A stretch of 64,000 bases of DNA from Microbacterium saccharophilum (lineage in GTDB: Bacteria; Actinomycetota; Actinomycetes; Actinomycetales; Microbacteriaceae): contig NZ_BKAH01000002.1 of NCBI RefSeq assembly GCF_007992455.1, forward strand, positions 310,001-374,000. Direction: 5' to 3'. The notes under the pieces were generated by a model, which made no database searches, had not been told where the DNA came from, and saw nothing but the letters and a program-made list of their open reading frames with translations. Made by a program: the position numbers and the translations under genes. Shown here piece after piece: positions 45,901 through 54,951 of this stretch (positions within the stretch are counted from its first letter, which is position 1; each line of letters opens with the position of its first letter).

Positions 45901-48900
45901 GTGAGTTCGGCGGCCGAGCCTCGACGGCTGTCGAACTACGGTGACGGCGCTGACCTGCTCGCCGCGCTCACGGAGGCATTGTCGAGCGCTCGTGTACGCC
46001 TCTGGGTGAAGGTGCCGTGGTGGGATGTCTCGCCGCTCGCGCGGCGGCTCCTCGACGGTGTGCTCGCGGCCCACCGGCGCGGTGTCGATGTTCGCGTGCT
46101 GTGCCGGCCTGAGGCGTCCAATGACGCGGTGATGCGGACGCTCCGCGATGCCGGCGTGTCGGTCACCGCCGTGCGGTACATCCACGAGAAGGAGATCATC
46201 GCCGACGAGCTTGCGATCACGCACTCGATGAACTTCACGTCGGCGGAGATCTCGCGCAACCAGAACTCCGGGTTCGTGCACACCGATCCCGCGATGATCG
46301 AGGCTGTCGAACTCGGCTTCCGGTCGCTGCTCGAGAACGCGTCCACGGTCGCGGAGGGCGAGGAATCCTGGACTCCCGCTTCCGCACTGATTCCTGACTC
46401 GCTGCGCACGTACCTCGACCGGTTCGGTCGACTGAACCCGTTGCAATCGAAGGCCGTGCCCGTCGTGCTCGCGGCGGCGGGTCATGTGATGGTGGTAGCG
46501 CCGACCAGCTCCGGCAAGACTCTCATCGGGGAGGTCGCCGCGCTGCGTTCCATCGTGACCGACGGCAAGCCGGCGGTGTGGCTCCTGCCTGCGCGGGCCC
46601 TGGCCGCAGAGGTCGCCGAGATCGCACGGCGGTGGAACGCCCACGGCATCCGAACGATCGAACTCACCGGCGAGACCAACATGTCGAGCGACGCAGTGGC
46701 GCAGGCTCAGCTCTGGGTCGCGACGACGGAGAAGTTCGAGGCGCTGTACCGGCGGGCCTCGCTCAAGGACGTCATCGGCCGGATCGGATGCCTCATCATC
46801 GACGAAGTCCATCTGGTCGGCGACCCCTCCCGCGGTGCCACGCTCGAGTCGATGATCGCGCGGCTCCGCGTCGCCGAGGGGCGCACCCGGATCGTCGCGC
46901 TCTCCGCGACCGTGTCGAACGCCCATGAACTTGCGGCGTGGTTCCATGCGGACCTCGTGCGCTCGACGTGGCGGCCGACGGTCCTCACGACGCAGCTCGT
47001 GCCATACGACCCGCCGGTGCACGGCAAACGCGAGCAGTTCGAATCCGCGAAGGACGACATCGTCGTCCCACTCCTCCGAAGCCTCGTCGGCGCGGACCTC
47101 GGCGCCGAGTCTCCGTCCGCTGACGGCGGTTCGAGCGCGGTCGTGTTCTGCGGAAGCAAGGCCGCGGTGATCCGCACCGCCGCGCGGGCCGCCGGTGTGC
47201 GCTCCCACGGTGTCGAACTGGAGACGGTCGTGGAGGAGTGCTTCCGCCGCGGGGTCGGCATCCACTTCCGCGACGCACCCCGCGCTGGCCGCGCGCTGGA
47301 CGCATTCCGCGCGCGGCAGCTGCGCGTACTCGTCGCCACGTCCGGGCTGTCGACGGGCGTCAACACGCCGGCCAAGTTCGTCATCATCCGCGACCTGGAG
47401 CTCGGGATGACGCCGCTTGAAGTCAGCCAGGCGCAGCAGATGTTCGGGCGGGCCGGCCGTGCCGGTCAGGAGCCCGAGGGATACGGGTTCATGCTCGTCC
47501 CGCGCGCCGACGAGGGAACGTGGAAGATCAAGCTCAGCGACGGCTACGCGGCGAACAGCCGCATCGTCACTCAGCTCGGCGACGCCATCCTCGCCGAGCT
47601 GCTGCTCGGATCGGTCACCGACCGCGCGAGCGCGCGCTCGTGGTTCGAGCAGACCCTCGCCTTTGCGCAGAATCGGACGTCCGTCGACCTCGACGATGTC
47701 ATCGACAGCCTGCTCGCGCGCAGCTTCGCGACCGAGATCGACGGGCAGCTCGCGCCGACCGAGATCGGGATGCTGACATCCCGGCTCATGATCGAGGTCG
47801 ATTCCGCGGGCGAGATGCTCCGAGCCCTCGCCGCGCTTCCGCTCCCTTCCACAGCCGATGAGGCGGAGGAGTTGGTACTCCAGACCGTCGCGAGCGCGGC
47901 CGCCGCGCTGCGGGAACGACCCGTCAATGAGCGGGCCTACACCGGCTACGTCGACGAGCTGCTGACCGCGTGGTCGCCCCGTGTGCTCGCTCGCACGCGC
48001 GACTGGTTCGGGGCCCGACTGTGCATGGCAGCGGCGCAGATCGCGCTCCGCTCGCCGGCTCGGGCCCGCGACACCCTGCCGGCGGGAGTGTCGATGGCGG
48101 AGCTTCGTCGCGCCGTCGAAGACATGCCGCGATATCTCGCATGGGTCGCAGCGCTCGGATACGCGGACGCCGCGACCTGGGCTCCCGCGGTGGCCGGCGA
48201 CCTCGCCCGCCGACTGACCTGGTGGCAGCTCACGCCCCACCCAGAGCGGGGCACGGGGCGCCTCCTGTGGATGCTGGAGCGCATGCTCGATCCTCAGCAT
48301 CACCGCGCCCGGATGTCCGATCTGTGGCGCCGGGCACGCGGCGCCGGGTTTGCATCGCCGGATGGGATCAACGCACGGCCGCGTGGCGTGGACGTGACTG
48401 CGGAAGGGTTCGCCGACATCGTGGGCTCGCGCGCCGACATCAGTCTGGAACCGCTCGTCGACCTCGAACTGACCTACCGAAGCCCGAACACGCACGCGCG
48501 CGTGACAGCCATGACGTCGACCGGCGCGGCACGCGCCATCGCGACGACGAGACCTGCTCAGGGCCCGATCGACATCATCCTGCCGCCGAGATCTTCCGGC
48601 ACCGTCGCCGCCGACGTCTTCCTCTACACGCGCGACGGCGACTTCGGATACGCCAGCCTCCTCGCGGACGTGCCGGAGAGTGCAGCGTCCGTCGGCCCGG
48701 TCGAGGAATCGGTCGCACTCATCGCCGATCTGCCCGACGTCCACTCCGTTCTCGCGCATCCCCGCGGTGTCCGCCGGCTGTTCCAGGGCGAACGGAAACG
48801 GCTGCGGGACAGCATGCGACCCCTGATCTCCCCCGACCCGCGTCTCGGACCGGTCGCTGTCGCGCTGTCGGAGCATCACACCGAATCCCGGCTAGCGATC

Positions 48901-49266
48901 ATCGCCCTGCGTACCAACCTTCGCGCGCTGCTGCGCGAGGCGAGCCGGACCGACCTCAGGCCGCCGCACGCCGTGCTGCGCTCACGCGAAGCGTCGGAGG
49001 CCGAAGTGCAGATCACGCTCGCCGCACTTCTCGCCGCGCTGCACATGGATACCGGCATCGCGACCGCCGACGGTCACCCGCTCGCCGTGGTCAGGGCGGA
49101 CGACGGGTGGGCACTCGCGGGTCCGCGGCATGCCCAGCCCGGGCGCATCGAGCCGCTCATCCCGAACTCGCTGCCGCCGCAGATCGAGGCGGTCTCGGCG
49201 CCGCCGGAGACTGCCGAGGTGGAGACGGCGCCACGATGCGCGTGGATGTCGGAGTTCGTGCTGTAG
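45901..49266 (+). CDS. Ski2-like DEAD/DEAH helicase fused to an N-terminal phospholipase D-type nuclease domain
   Basis: A 1121-residue protein. I choose GTG 45901, with GGGAGAG 5 bases upstream; GTG 45838 would add 21 weak residues. Residues 1-160 hold a single PLD catalytic motif: His95-x-Lys97-x4-Asp102 (HEKEIIAD) followed by SMNFTSAEISRNQNSGF. The SF2 helicase core has Walker A APTSSGKT (Lys206), DEVH at 301-304, SAT motif LSATVSN, VATSGLSTGVNTPAKFVI and motif VI QMFGRAGRAGQ. About 550 C-terminal residues have no domain I recognise. One PLD motif implies dimerisation for nuclease activity. The architecture and the nuclease-like neighbour suggest DNA repair or anti-phage defence. Confidence 0.88.
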   Translation: MSSAAEPRRLSNYGDGADLLAALTEALSSARVRLWVKVPWWDVSPLARRLLDGVLAAHRRGVDVRVLCRPEASNDAVMRTLRDAGVSVTAVRYIHEKEIIADELAITHSMNFTSAEISRNQNSGFVHTDPAMIEAVELGFRSLLENASTVAEGEESWTPASALIPDSLRTYLDRFGRLNPLQSKAVPVVLAAAGHVMVVAPTSSGKTLIGEVAALRSIVTDGKPAVWLLPARALAAEVAEIARRWNAHGIRTIELTGETNMSSDAVAQAQLWVATTEKFEALYRRASLKDVIGRIGCLIIDEVHLVGDPSRGATLESMIARLRVAEGRTRIVALSATVSNAHELAAWFHADLVRSTWRPTVLTTQLVPYDPPVHGKREQFESAKDDIVVPLLRSLVGADLGAESPSADGGSSAVVFCGSKAAVIRTAARAAGVRSHGVELETVVEECFRRGVGIHFRDAPRAGRALDAFRARQLRVLVATSGLSTGVNTPAKFVIIRDLELGMTPLEVSQAQQMFGRAGRAGQEPEGYGFMLVPRADEGTWKIKLSDGYAANSRIVTQLGDAILAELLLGSVTDRASARSWFEQTLAFAQNRTSVDLDDVIDSLLARSFATEIDGQLAPTEIGMLTSRLMIEVDSAGEMLRALAALPLPSTADEAEELVLQTVASAAAALRERPVNERAYTGYVDELLTAWSPRVLARTRDWFGARLCMAAAQIALRSPARARDTLPAGVSMAELRRAVEDMPRYLAWVAALGYADAATWAPAVAGDLARRLTWWQLTPHPERGTGRLLWMLERMLDPQHHRARMSDLWRRARGAGFASPDGINARPRGVDVTAEGFADIVGSRADISLEPLVDLELTYRSPNTHARVTAMTSTGAARAIATTRPAQGPIDIILPPRSSGTVAADVFLYTRDGDFGYASLLADVPESAASVGPVEESVALIADLPDVHSVLAHPRGVRRLFQGERKRLRDSMRPLISPDPRLGPVAVALSEHHTESRLAIIALRTNLRALLREASRTDLRPPHAVLRSREASEAEVQITLAALLAALHMDTGIATADGHPLAVVRADDGWALAGPRHAQPGRIEPLIPNSLPPQIEAVSAPPETAEVETAPRCAWMSEFVL

Positions 49267-49282
49267 CGACGATCCCGCTCAC

Positions 49283-50118
49283 CTACGCGACGGGAAACGC
49301 CTCCGCGAGACACCCATGAGCGGCATCGACATCGAAAGCCGCGACGGTTGCTTCCGTCATGCGCTCGATGAGGAGGCGCGGCCAGAGGACGTGGACGTCG
49401 TCAACGGCGAACGAGCCTCCGAGGAGCGGCCAGTCGGCCTCGAGGAAGCACAGCACGCCCGCGATCGGGATCGTGTCGTCGGCGAGCACGTCGCGGACGC
49501 GCTGGACCTGCCGCTTCACGCCGTCGACGAGTTTCGTTCCGTCGCGACCGTCGATGCGGAGCGATTCCACACGCGGTCGGAAGATGCCGCCCTCGACGCG
49601 GAGTTCCGGTCGTTTTTCCTTATACCGCTTCGCGTCGATGACCCAGACGCCGGAGGGCCCGATCGCGATGTGGTCGATGTTCGCCTTCGTGCCGCGGATG
49701 CGTCGGTCGTGCAGCACGCGGAATGTTTCGGGCAGGTCGGCGAGTCGCTTCGCCATGAGCTCTTCGCCCAGCGCGCCGCGCTCCCACGCCTTGGTGCTCT
49801 GCGGGTCGTCGGAGAGTGCGAGGATCAGGCCGCGGAGCCTAGGGTGCTTCGCGCGGATCCGCTGCTCACGGACATCCCTGCGGCGTTCGTACTCCCGGCG
49901 CGCGGAGGCGCCGGCTTCGCCGTTCGATGTCTCCATTGTCGGCATCCCGACGGGCAGGACATCGACGGCCGGTGGGTCGCATTCCACGCATCGGATCGCC
50001 TTCAGCGGCCGTTCGTGATTGCCTCCGCGCCCGCGTCATGCGCCCGACCGCATAACCGACAGGTTCCTCCATAGCGCAGTCGCATGCGTTTGTCGTCGGT
50101 CCCGAGCTCGAGTGTCAC
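49283..50118 (-). pseudogene. NERD-domain nuclease-related protein with zinc-finger N-terminus, interrupted by a one-base frameshift
   Basis: The 3' frame (49283-49987 from its first GTG) encodes the NERD core: GALGEELMAKRLADL, RRIRGTKANIDHIAIGPSGVWVIDAKRY. The 5' frame, from GTG 50118, reads VTLELGTDDKRMRLRYGG then CRLCGRAHDAGAEAI, and stops at TGA 50004-50002. The other frame just there reads HERPLKAIRCVEC. Joining them restores two CxxC pairs of a treble-clef finger and a protein of about 278 residues. One missing base near 50016-50017 explains the break. It is either a decayed gene, a sequencing error, or two proteins with internal initiation. Convergent with the helicase gene, 16 bp apart. 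Confidence 0.8.
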
Positions 50119-50170
50119 GAGCCCGAAAGTAGCAGCATCCCCGGTGGCAGTACCGGCTCTCGCCCGGCCG

Positions 50171-50200
50171 TAGACGCGACGGCGGGAGTCGAAACTGCGG
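50171..50200 (-). other. Divergent copy of a tRNA 3' end, candidate left attachment site
   Basis: From its end inward, this segment matches 22 of 28 positions at the 3' end of the tRNA-like gene at 63529-63604, in the same orientation, including the 10-bp core GGGAGTCGAA. Its T-stem half (CCCGC) would pair perfectly with the 5' half GCGGG of that tRNA, and its acceptor half CGTCGCG also pairs (one G-T). It lies 53 bp from the NERD gene start. Interpretation as attL/attR is inferred; no integrase remains. Confidence 0.45.
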
Positions 50201-50345
50201 TTGCGCTGATTTTGACGCTGCTGGAGAAGCGCGGAATCACGCGGGTTGGGCCGTCCTGCCGCGGAGAATCAACGAAGTGCGGGCTGTGCTCGAGACGTGT
50301 GTCGTTCGGTTCTGATCAGAGGAACCGGTCTGGATCTGCGCGGTT

Positions 50346-50365
50346 TGTGTCCACACTGTGTCCAC
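50346..50365 (+). repeat. Tandem TGTGTCCAC repeats, candidate integrase arm site (left)
   Basis: TGTGTCCAC occurs at 50346 and 50357, 11 bp apart. A similar pair with the same 11-bp spacing lies at 63439 and 63450 near the opposite end of the proposed island. The rest of the 50119-50368 gap holds the attachment-like segment and no gene. Confidence 0.4.
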
Positions 50366-50368
50366 GCG

Positions 50369-51388
50369 GAGCTCGCGGTCGCAACAGACGTCGGTGCGGC
50401 CGCCTTCTACGCGTCCCCCGATCTGCAGCGCTGGACGCGCGTCGGTGAGTTCGCACGCGACGACCTCGGGCTGCTCGAGTGCCCGGACATCTTCGAGATG
50501 ACCGCCGACGACGGTTCGACCCACTGGGTCCTCGGTGTCAGCGCCAACGCGAGGCATCGCGATCTGCCCGCGACCTACGCCTACTGGACGGGAGCGTTCG
50601 ACGGTGCTGACTTCATCCCCGACGCCCACGAGCCGCGCTGGCTTGACTGGGGATTCGACTTCTACGGCGCCGTCACCTATCCGCATCACGCTGCCGACGG
50701 TCGCGAAGACCCGGGTCTGCGCCACGTCATCGGGTGGGCGAACTTCTGGGACTACCCGCACAACACGCCCACACTCGTCACGGATGGCTACAACGGGGAC
50801 GATATGATCGTGCGCGACCTCCGCCTCGTGCGAAGAGACGGTGGCTATCACCTCGCCTCCTCGCCGACGGCGGCGCTCGGCGAATACTCGACCGCCACAC
50901 ACGAGATCGGCGACATCCGGGTCGAGGGCATCCACGAACTCGCCGTGCATTCACTCTCCTTCGAGTTGTCGTGCGAGATCGAATGGGATCCGGCCCAGCC
51001 ACCCGAGGACCTCGGAATCGAGGTATGCCGTGCGCAAGGCGGATCGCGTCATGTGGATGTCGGCATCCGTCCGGGCGATGCGGTGAGCTACCTCGACCGC
51101 CGACTCACGATCAACCCCACTGCAGGCCGGACCTCGGCCGCTCTGGGCGACGCCGACGGGAGGATGGCCATCCGCCTGCTGGTCGATCGCACGAGCGTCG
51201 AGCTCTTCGTGGGCGACGGACGTGTCGTCCATTCGCACCGTGTCTTCCCGCTGGCCGGCGACGACGGCATCCGGCTGTACTCGCACGGCGGGGGGAGCGT
51301 CTTCCGCGATTTGCGCGTGCACGAGCTGTCGCTGAAGCCGGCAGCCGCTGCGGACGTCGAGATGGCCCCGGCGGGACCGGTCCCATGA
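50369..51388 (+). pseudogene. GH32 fructan hydrolase (levanase/invertase type), 5'-truncated
   Basis: The homologous part starts near ELAVATDVGAAAFYASPDLQRWTRVGEF and includes the GH32 catalytic Glu motif GLLECPDIF, WANFWDYP, and the C-terminal beta-sandwich (RTSVELFVGDGRVVHSHRVFP). The usual first third, with WMNDPNG (nucleophile Asp) and RDP motifs, is absent. Upstream codons down to 50246 are open but unlike any GH32. The remnant of about 340 residues cannot be catalytic. The break abuts the TGTGTCCAC repeats, so it probably marks a deletion at the island edge. Overlaps the kinase start. Confidence 0.85.
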
Positions 51389-52299
51389 GTCGTGTCGGCG
51401 TCATCGGCGAGGCCCTCATGGATATCGTGCGGCGTCCCGACGGAAGCGTGCACACCGCGCCCGGTGGTAGCCCCGCGAATGTCGCGCTCACACTCGGTCG
51501 CCTCGGCATGGACGTGCGCCTCTTCACTAGCCTTGGCCAGGATGCGTCGGCCAAGGCCATCCGCACGTGGCTTGGTGAGTCTCGTGTCGACGTCTTTGCT
51601 GCGGAGGCCGAACGGACCTCGACCGCGATCGCCTGTCTGGATGCCACCGGGGCGGCGCAGTACGAGTTCGATCTCGTCTGGGAAGCGCGACGGATGCGAC
51701 TCGACGGCTGCGGCCTTCTGCACGTCGGGTCGGTGACCGCACTGCTGGCCCCCGGCGCGGACGAGGTGCTCGCGGCGGCGCAGGCGGCCCGACCAAGTGC
51801 GCTGATCACCTACGACCCGAATATCCGCCCCGCACTGCTGGTCGAGCCCCGCGCGCATCGTGACCGGGTGGAGCGGCTCGTGGCCCTCGCCGACGTCGTG
51901 AAGGCGAGCGACGAGGACCTCGACTGGCTCTACCCAGGGGTCGATCCCCTCGATGTCGCCCGCGGATGGCGGCGCAGGGGAGCGGCGCTCGTCGTCGTCA
52001 CCCGCGGCGGAGCCGGAGCGGACGCGGCGACCTCTGGCGGTGTCGTCCACGTCGAGCCGCCCTCGGTCGTCGTAGCGGACACGGTCGGAGCGGGCGACAC
52101 GTTCATGGGCACGCTCATCGCGGAGCTGGTGACGCGGGGATATGCGCAGCACGGCCGCGCCGCCCTGCGGGGCGTCGACGTCGGTGTTGTGCGGTCGATG
52201 CTCGAGGCCAGTGCGCGCGCAGCAGCGGTGACCGTGTCACGGCCCGGCGCCGATCCGCCGTGGGGCGAAGGGGTCCGGCCGCTGACGCGGATCACCTGA
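51385..52299 (+). CDS. PfkB-family sugar kinase, probable fructokinase
   Basis: A 304-residue ribokinase-like enzyme. The start VGVIGEALMDIV and GGSPANVALTLGRLG form the sugar pocket. The C-terminal DTVGAGDTFMGTL contains the catalytic Asp and anion hole. Being coupled to a GH32 remnant (ATGA overlap) points to fructose as substrate. Intact, unlike its partner. Confidence 0.9.
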   Translation: MSRVGVIGEALMDIVRRPDGSVHTAPGGSPANVALTLGRLGMDVRLFTSLGQDASAKAIRTWLGESRVDVFAAEAERTSTAIACLDATGAAQYEFDLVWEARRMRLDGCGLLHVGSVTALLAPGADEVLAAAQAARPSALITYDPNIRPALLVEPRAHRDRVERLVALADVVKASDEDLDWLYPGVDPLDVARGWRRRGAALVVVTRGGAGADAATSGGVVHVEPPSVVVADTVGAGDTFMGTLIAELVTRGYAQHGRAALRGVDVGVVRSMLEASARAAAVTVSRPGADPPWGEGVRPLTRIT

Positions 52300-52337
52300 C
52301 CGGTCGGCGGGCGCGGCCAGCCGGGCGCTGGGTCGCC

Positions 52338-53510
52338 TCACGCAGACGCAGGTCTGCGCTCTGCCGATGAGTGCTCGACGCTGGCATCGCCGCGGCCGAG
52401 GACGAACCGGCGGATGCCCAGGACTGCTGCTCCTCGGCACCACTCCTCGTTCGTTCCGGGCACCAACTCGATGCGGACTTCGGATGCGCGGGCGTCGCGA
52501 TGTTCTGCCAGGCCGCGATGGATGTCGGCGCGCGCCACCTCGGCGAGCTCCACCCCCTCGCCGCCGATGACCACGAACTCGGGTGCCGTCAGGTTCGCCA
52601 CCGCCGCGATGAGCTGTCCTAGCGCTCGGCCGGACCGGGACAGAAGCCGGGTGAGGGTCTCATCTCCTCGTCGAGCCCGAGAGACGATCTCCTGCCACGG
52701 CACGTCCTCGCCGGTGGCGAAGTGCACAGCGCGCTCGATGGACGGGATCGTCAGCATCGCCTCCGCGCAACCCTGGTGGCCCTGTCGGCACAGGGGGCCG
52801 AGCGGATCGAGCGGCCAGTGCCCGACGAGGCCGACTCCCGAATCGGGGCCCGTCAGCGCCCGACCATTCGCGATGCACCCGTAGCCCACGCCGATGCCCA
52901 GAGTGAGGGCGGCGAAGTTCGAGTGACCCGAGCCGACGCCGAACCAGTGCAGCGCGTCGACGAAGGCCTCGAGATCGTTCGCGCAGGCGGTCGGACGCCC
53001 CACCGCGTCCGCCGTCGCCGCCGCCAGCGGGACGTCGGTCCAGCCGAGGAATGGCGCGGAGGTGATCGTCCCGTCCGCGTCGACGACCCCGCCGACGGCG
53101 ATTCCGACGGCGTCGATCGGGTGCCGCGACTCGGCATCGTCGACGAGCGCGCCGATGATGCCGACGACGTCCTCGGGGGCTCCGGAATGCCGTCGTTCCC
53201 CGAGAGTGCGCACGACGTTCGCGCGCAGATCTGTGACCACGGCGAACAGGGACTCGCCGGCGAGCTTGACCCCCAGGAAGTGATGCGCTGCCGGGACGAC
53301 GTCCAGGGGAGTGGTCGGTCGCCCGCGCCCCTCTATGACCTGGGAAGTCTCCGTCACGATCCCCGAGCGGATGAGTTCGGAGCTGATGCGCGTGAGAGTC
53401 GCGGGAGCGAGATCGAGTCGTCGAGCCAACTCTGCACGACCCAACGGGCCGTGCAGCAGTACCTCGAGTGCGACGTCCTGCGTGAGCTGATCGCTCGGTT
53501 GCCACCCCAT
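52338..53510 (-). CDS. ROK-family transcriptional repressor
   Basis: A 390-residue ROK protein. The N-terminal winged helix (VALEVLLHGPLGRAELARRLDLAPATLTRISSELI) is followed by two actin-fold lobes with GIAVGGVVDADG and ANDLEAFVDA. The metal loop reads LCRQGHQGCAEA, so one Cys of the usual CxCGxxGC is Gln here. ROK repressors respond to sugars. It is divergent from the sugar ABC operon, so it probably controls it through the 163-bp intergenic region, which holds an AT-rich stretch at 53580-53605. Confidence 0.92.
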   Translation of the reverse strand: MGWQPSDQLTQDVALEVLLHGPLGRAELARRLDLAPATLTRISSELIRSGIVTETSQVIEGRGRPTTPLDVVPAAHHFLGVKLAGESLFAVVTDLRANVVRTLGERRHSGAPEDVVGIIGALVDDAESRHPIDAVGIAVGGVVDADGTITSAPFLGWTDVPLAAATADAVGRPTACANDLEAFVDALHWFGVGSGHSNFAALTLGIGVGYGCIANGRALTGPDSGVGLVGHWPLDPLGPLCRQGHQGCAEAMLTIPSIERAVHFATGEDVPWQEIVSRARRGDETLTRLLSRSGRALGQLIAAVANLTAPEFVVIGGEGVELAEVARADIHRGLAEHRDARASEVRIELVPGTNEEWCRGAAVLGIRRFVLGRGDASVEHSSAERRPASA

Positions 53511-53673
53511 CGTGATTTACCTCCGTAGCCGAATATATCGCGCATCGAAGTCTGTGAGAAGTTGGATCTTGCGCAGGCTTTACTTCATATGCTCAAATAA
53601 ATCATCGGCAACGACTGCCGCGTCGGAGGAGGGCACCCCCCTCCGTGTACCACCTGATACTGGGAGATCTGCA

Positions 53674-54951
53674 ATGAGGCATTTACGTTCTGCGACGACG
53701 GTCGTCGCTCTGGTGGCGGCGGGTGCTCTGCTCGCCGGCTGCAGCGGTGGCGGCTCGCCGTCCGCGTCGGACGACGCGGTTACCCTCACCTTCTGGGGCA
53801 CATACGGCAACGGTGGAAACAGCGCCCAGACCGACGAACTGGAGAACGAATTGATCCCCGCGTTCGAGAAGGAGAACCCGGGCATCACCGTCGAGTACGT
53901 CGACATGCCGTACGACGGTTTGAAGCAGAAGCTCACGACCTCCGCGGCCGGCGGTGAACTGCCGGACCTCATCCGATCGGACATCGGCTGGGTCGCGCAG
54001 TTCGCCAAGCTCGGGGTCTTCAAGCAGCTCGACGGCACGATGCCCGGGTTTGAGGACCTCGCCGACGCCGTCTACCCCGGCACTCTGGAGACGACCTCGT
54101 GGAACGGGCACTACTACGGCATCCCGCTGAACACCAACACCCGCGTGCTCGTGACCGACGCCGCCACGCTGCAGAAGGCAGGCCTCTCGGCGCCGCCGGC
54201 CACGTTCGACGATCTCGAGAAGCTGGCGGCAGGTCTGGACGGGTCGGGAACGTTCGCCTTCGCCGACAGTGGTCTGAGCGCCTGGAACGTCATGCCGTGG
54301 ATCTGGTCGGCCGGCGGTGACATCGCCGATGCCGACCTGACCACGTCCACGGGCTACCTCGACAGCCCGGAGAGCGTCGCGGGCGTCCAGCTGCTGGTCG
54401 ACCTGTATCAGAAGGGGCAGATCCCCAACCTCATCACCGGGAACACCGGCGCCACGGGCACGAGCGACGGGCTGCCGGGCGGACTGTACGCGTCGATTCT
54501 CGACGGCCCGTGGATGCAGGACATCTGGGCCGGTCAGTACCCGGACTTCGCACCGGCATATTCGCCGATGCCCTCCGGTGACGGCGGGTCGATCAGCGTC
54601 GTCGGTGGTGAGAGCCTCGTCGTGACCGAATCCACCGCGCACGCCGACGCCGCGTACAAGTTCCTGGAGTTCAGCCAGAGCGAGACCTTCCAGCTCGGCA
54701 TGGCAAGAGCCGGCCAGATGTCCGTCAAGCCGGAGTTCGCGCAGAAGCAGGCTGACCTCGTGCCCTACTTCGCGACGTTCTCCGATCAGCTGGAGACCGC
54801 CCGCGCGCGCCTGCCCATTCCGCAGGCCGGCGAGGTGGACACCATCCTGAACGACGAGCTCGTGCCCGCCTTCGAGGGCAAGGTCACTGTGGCGGATGCG
54901 CTCACCGCTGCCGCCAAGAAGATCGACGCGCTCCTGGCCGACAACGGCTGA
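53674..54951 (+). CDS. Sugar ABC transporter substrate-binding lipoprotein
   Basis: A 425-residue extracytoplasmic receptor of the maltose/oligosaccharide family. The signal peptide ends in lipobox LLAGC (residues about 18-22). The core includes LTFWGTYGNGG, FEKENPGITVEYVDMPYDGLKQKL, DLIRSDIGWVAQFAKLG and the ASILDGPWMQDIW hinge region. Ribosome site GGGAG before ATG 53674. It leads an operon of receptor, two permeases, GH66 and GH13, which indicates alpha-1,6-glucooligosaccharides as cargo (inference). Confidence 0.94.
   Translation: MRHLRSATTVVALVAAGALLAGCSGGGSPSASDDAVTLTFWGTYGNGGNSAQTDELENELIPAFEKENPGITVEYVDMPYDGLKQKLTTSAAGGELPDLIRSDIGWVAQFAKLGVFKQLDGTMPGFEDLADAVYPGTLETTSWNGHYYGIPLNTNTRVLVTDAATLQKAGLSAPPATFDDLEKLAAGLDGSGTFAFADSGLSAWNVMPWIWSAGGDIADADLTTSTGYLDSPESVAGVQLLVDLYQKGQIPNLITGNTGATGTSDGLPGGLYASILDGPWMQDIWAGQYPDFAPAYSPMPSGDGGSISVVGGESLVVTESTAHADAAYKFLEFSQSETFQLGMARAGQMSVKPEFAQKQADLVPYFATFSDQLETARARLPIPQAGEVDTILNDELVPAFEGKVTVADALTAAAKKIDALLADNG

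Noticed and set aside
44476..48879. A 1467-residue open frame on the minus strand
   Set aside because: It lies antisense to the helicase and FUSC genes, has no recognisable domain and is rich in Arg/His/Asp as expected from antisense of high-GC coding sequence.
49866..50072. A separate small Arg-rich gene on the minus strand
   Set aside because: It is the third frame across the frameshifted NERD zinc finger. Only the two frames carrying the CxxC motifs make sense.
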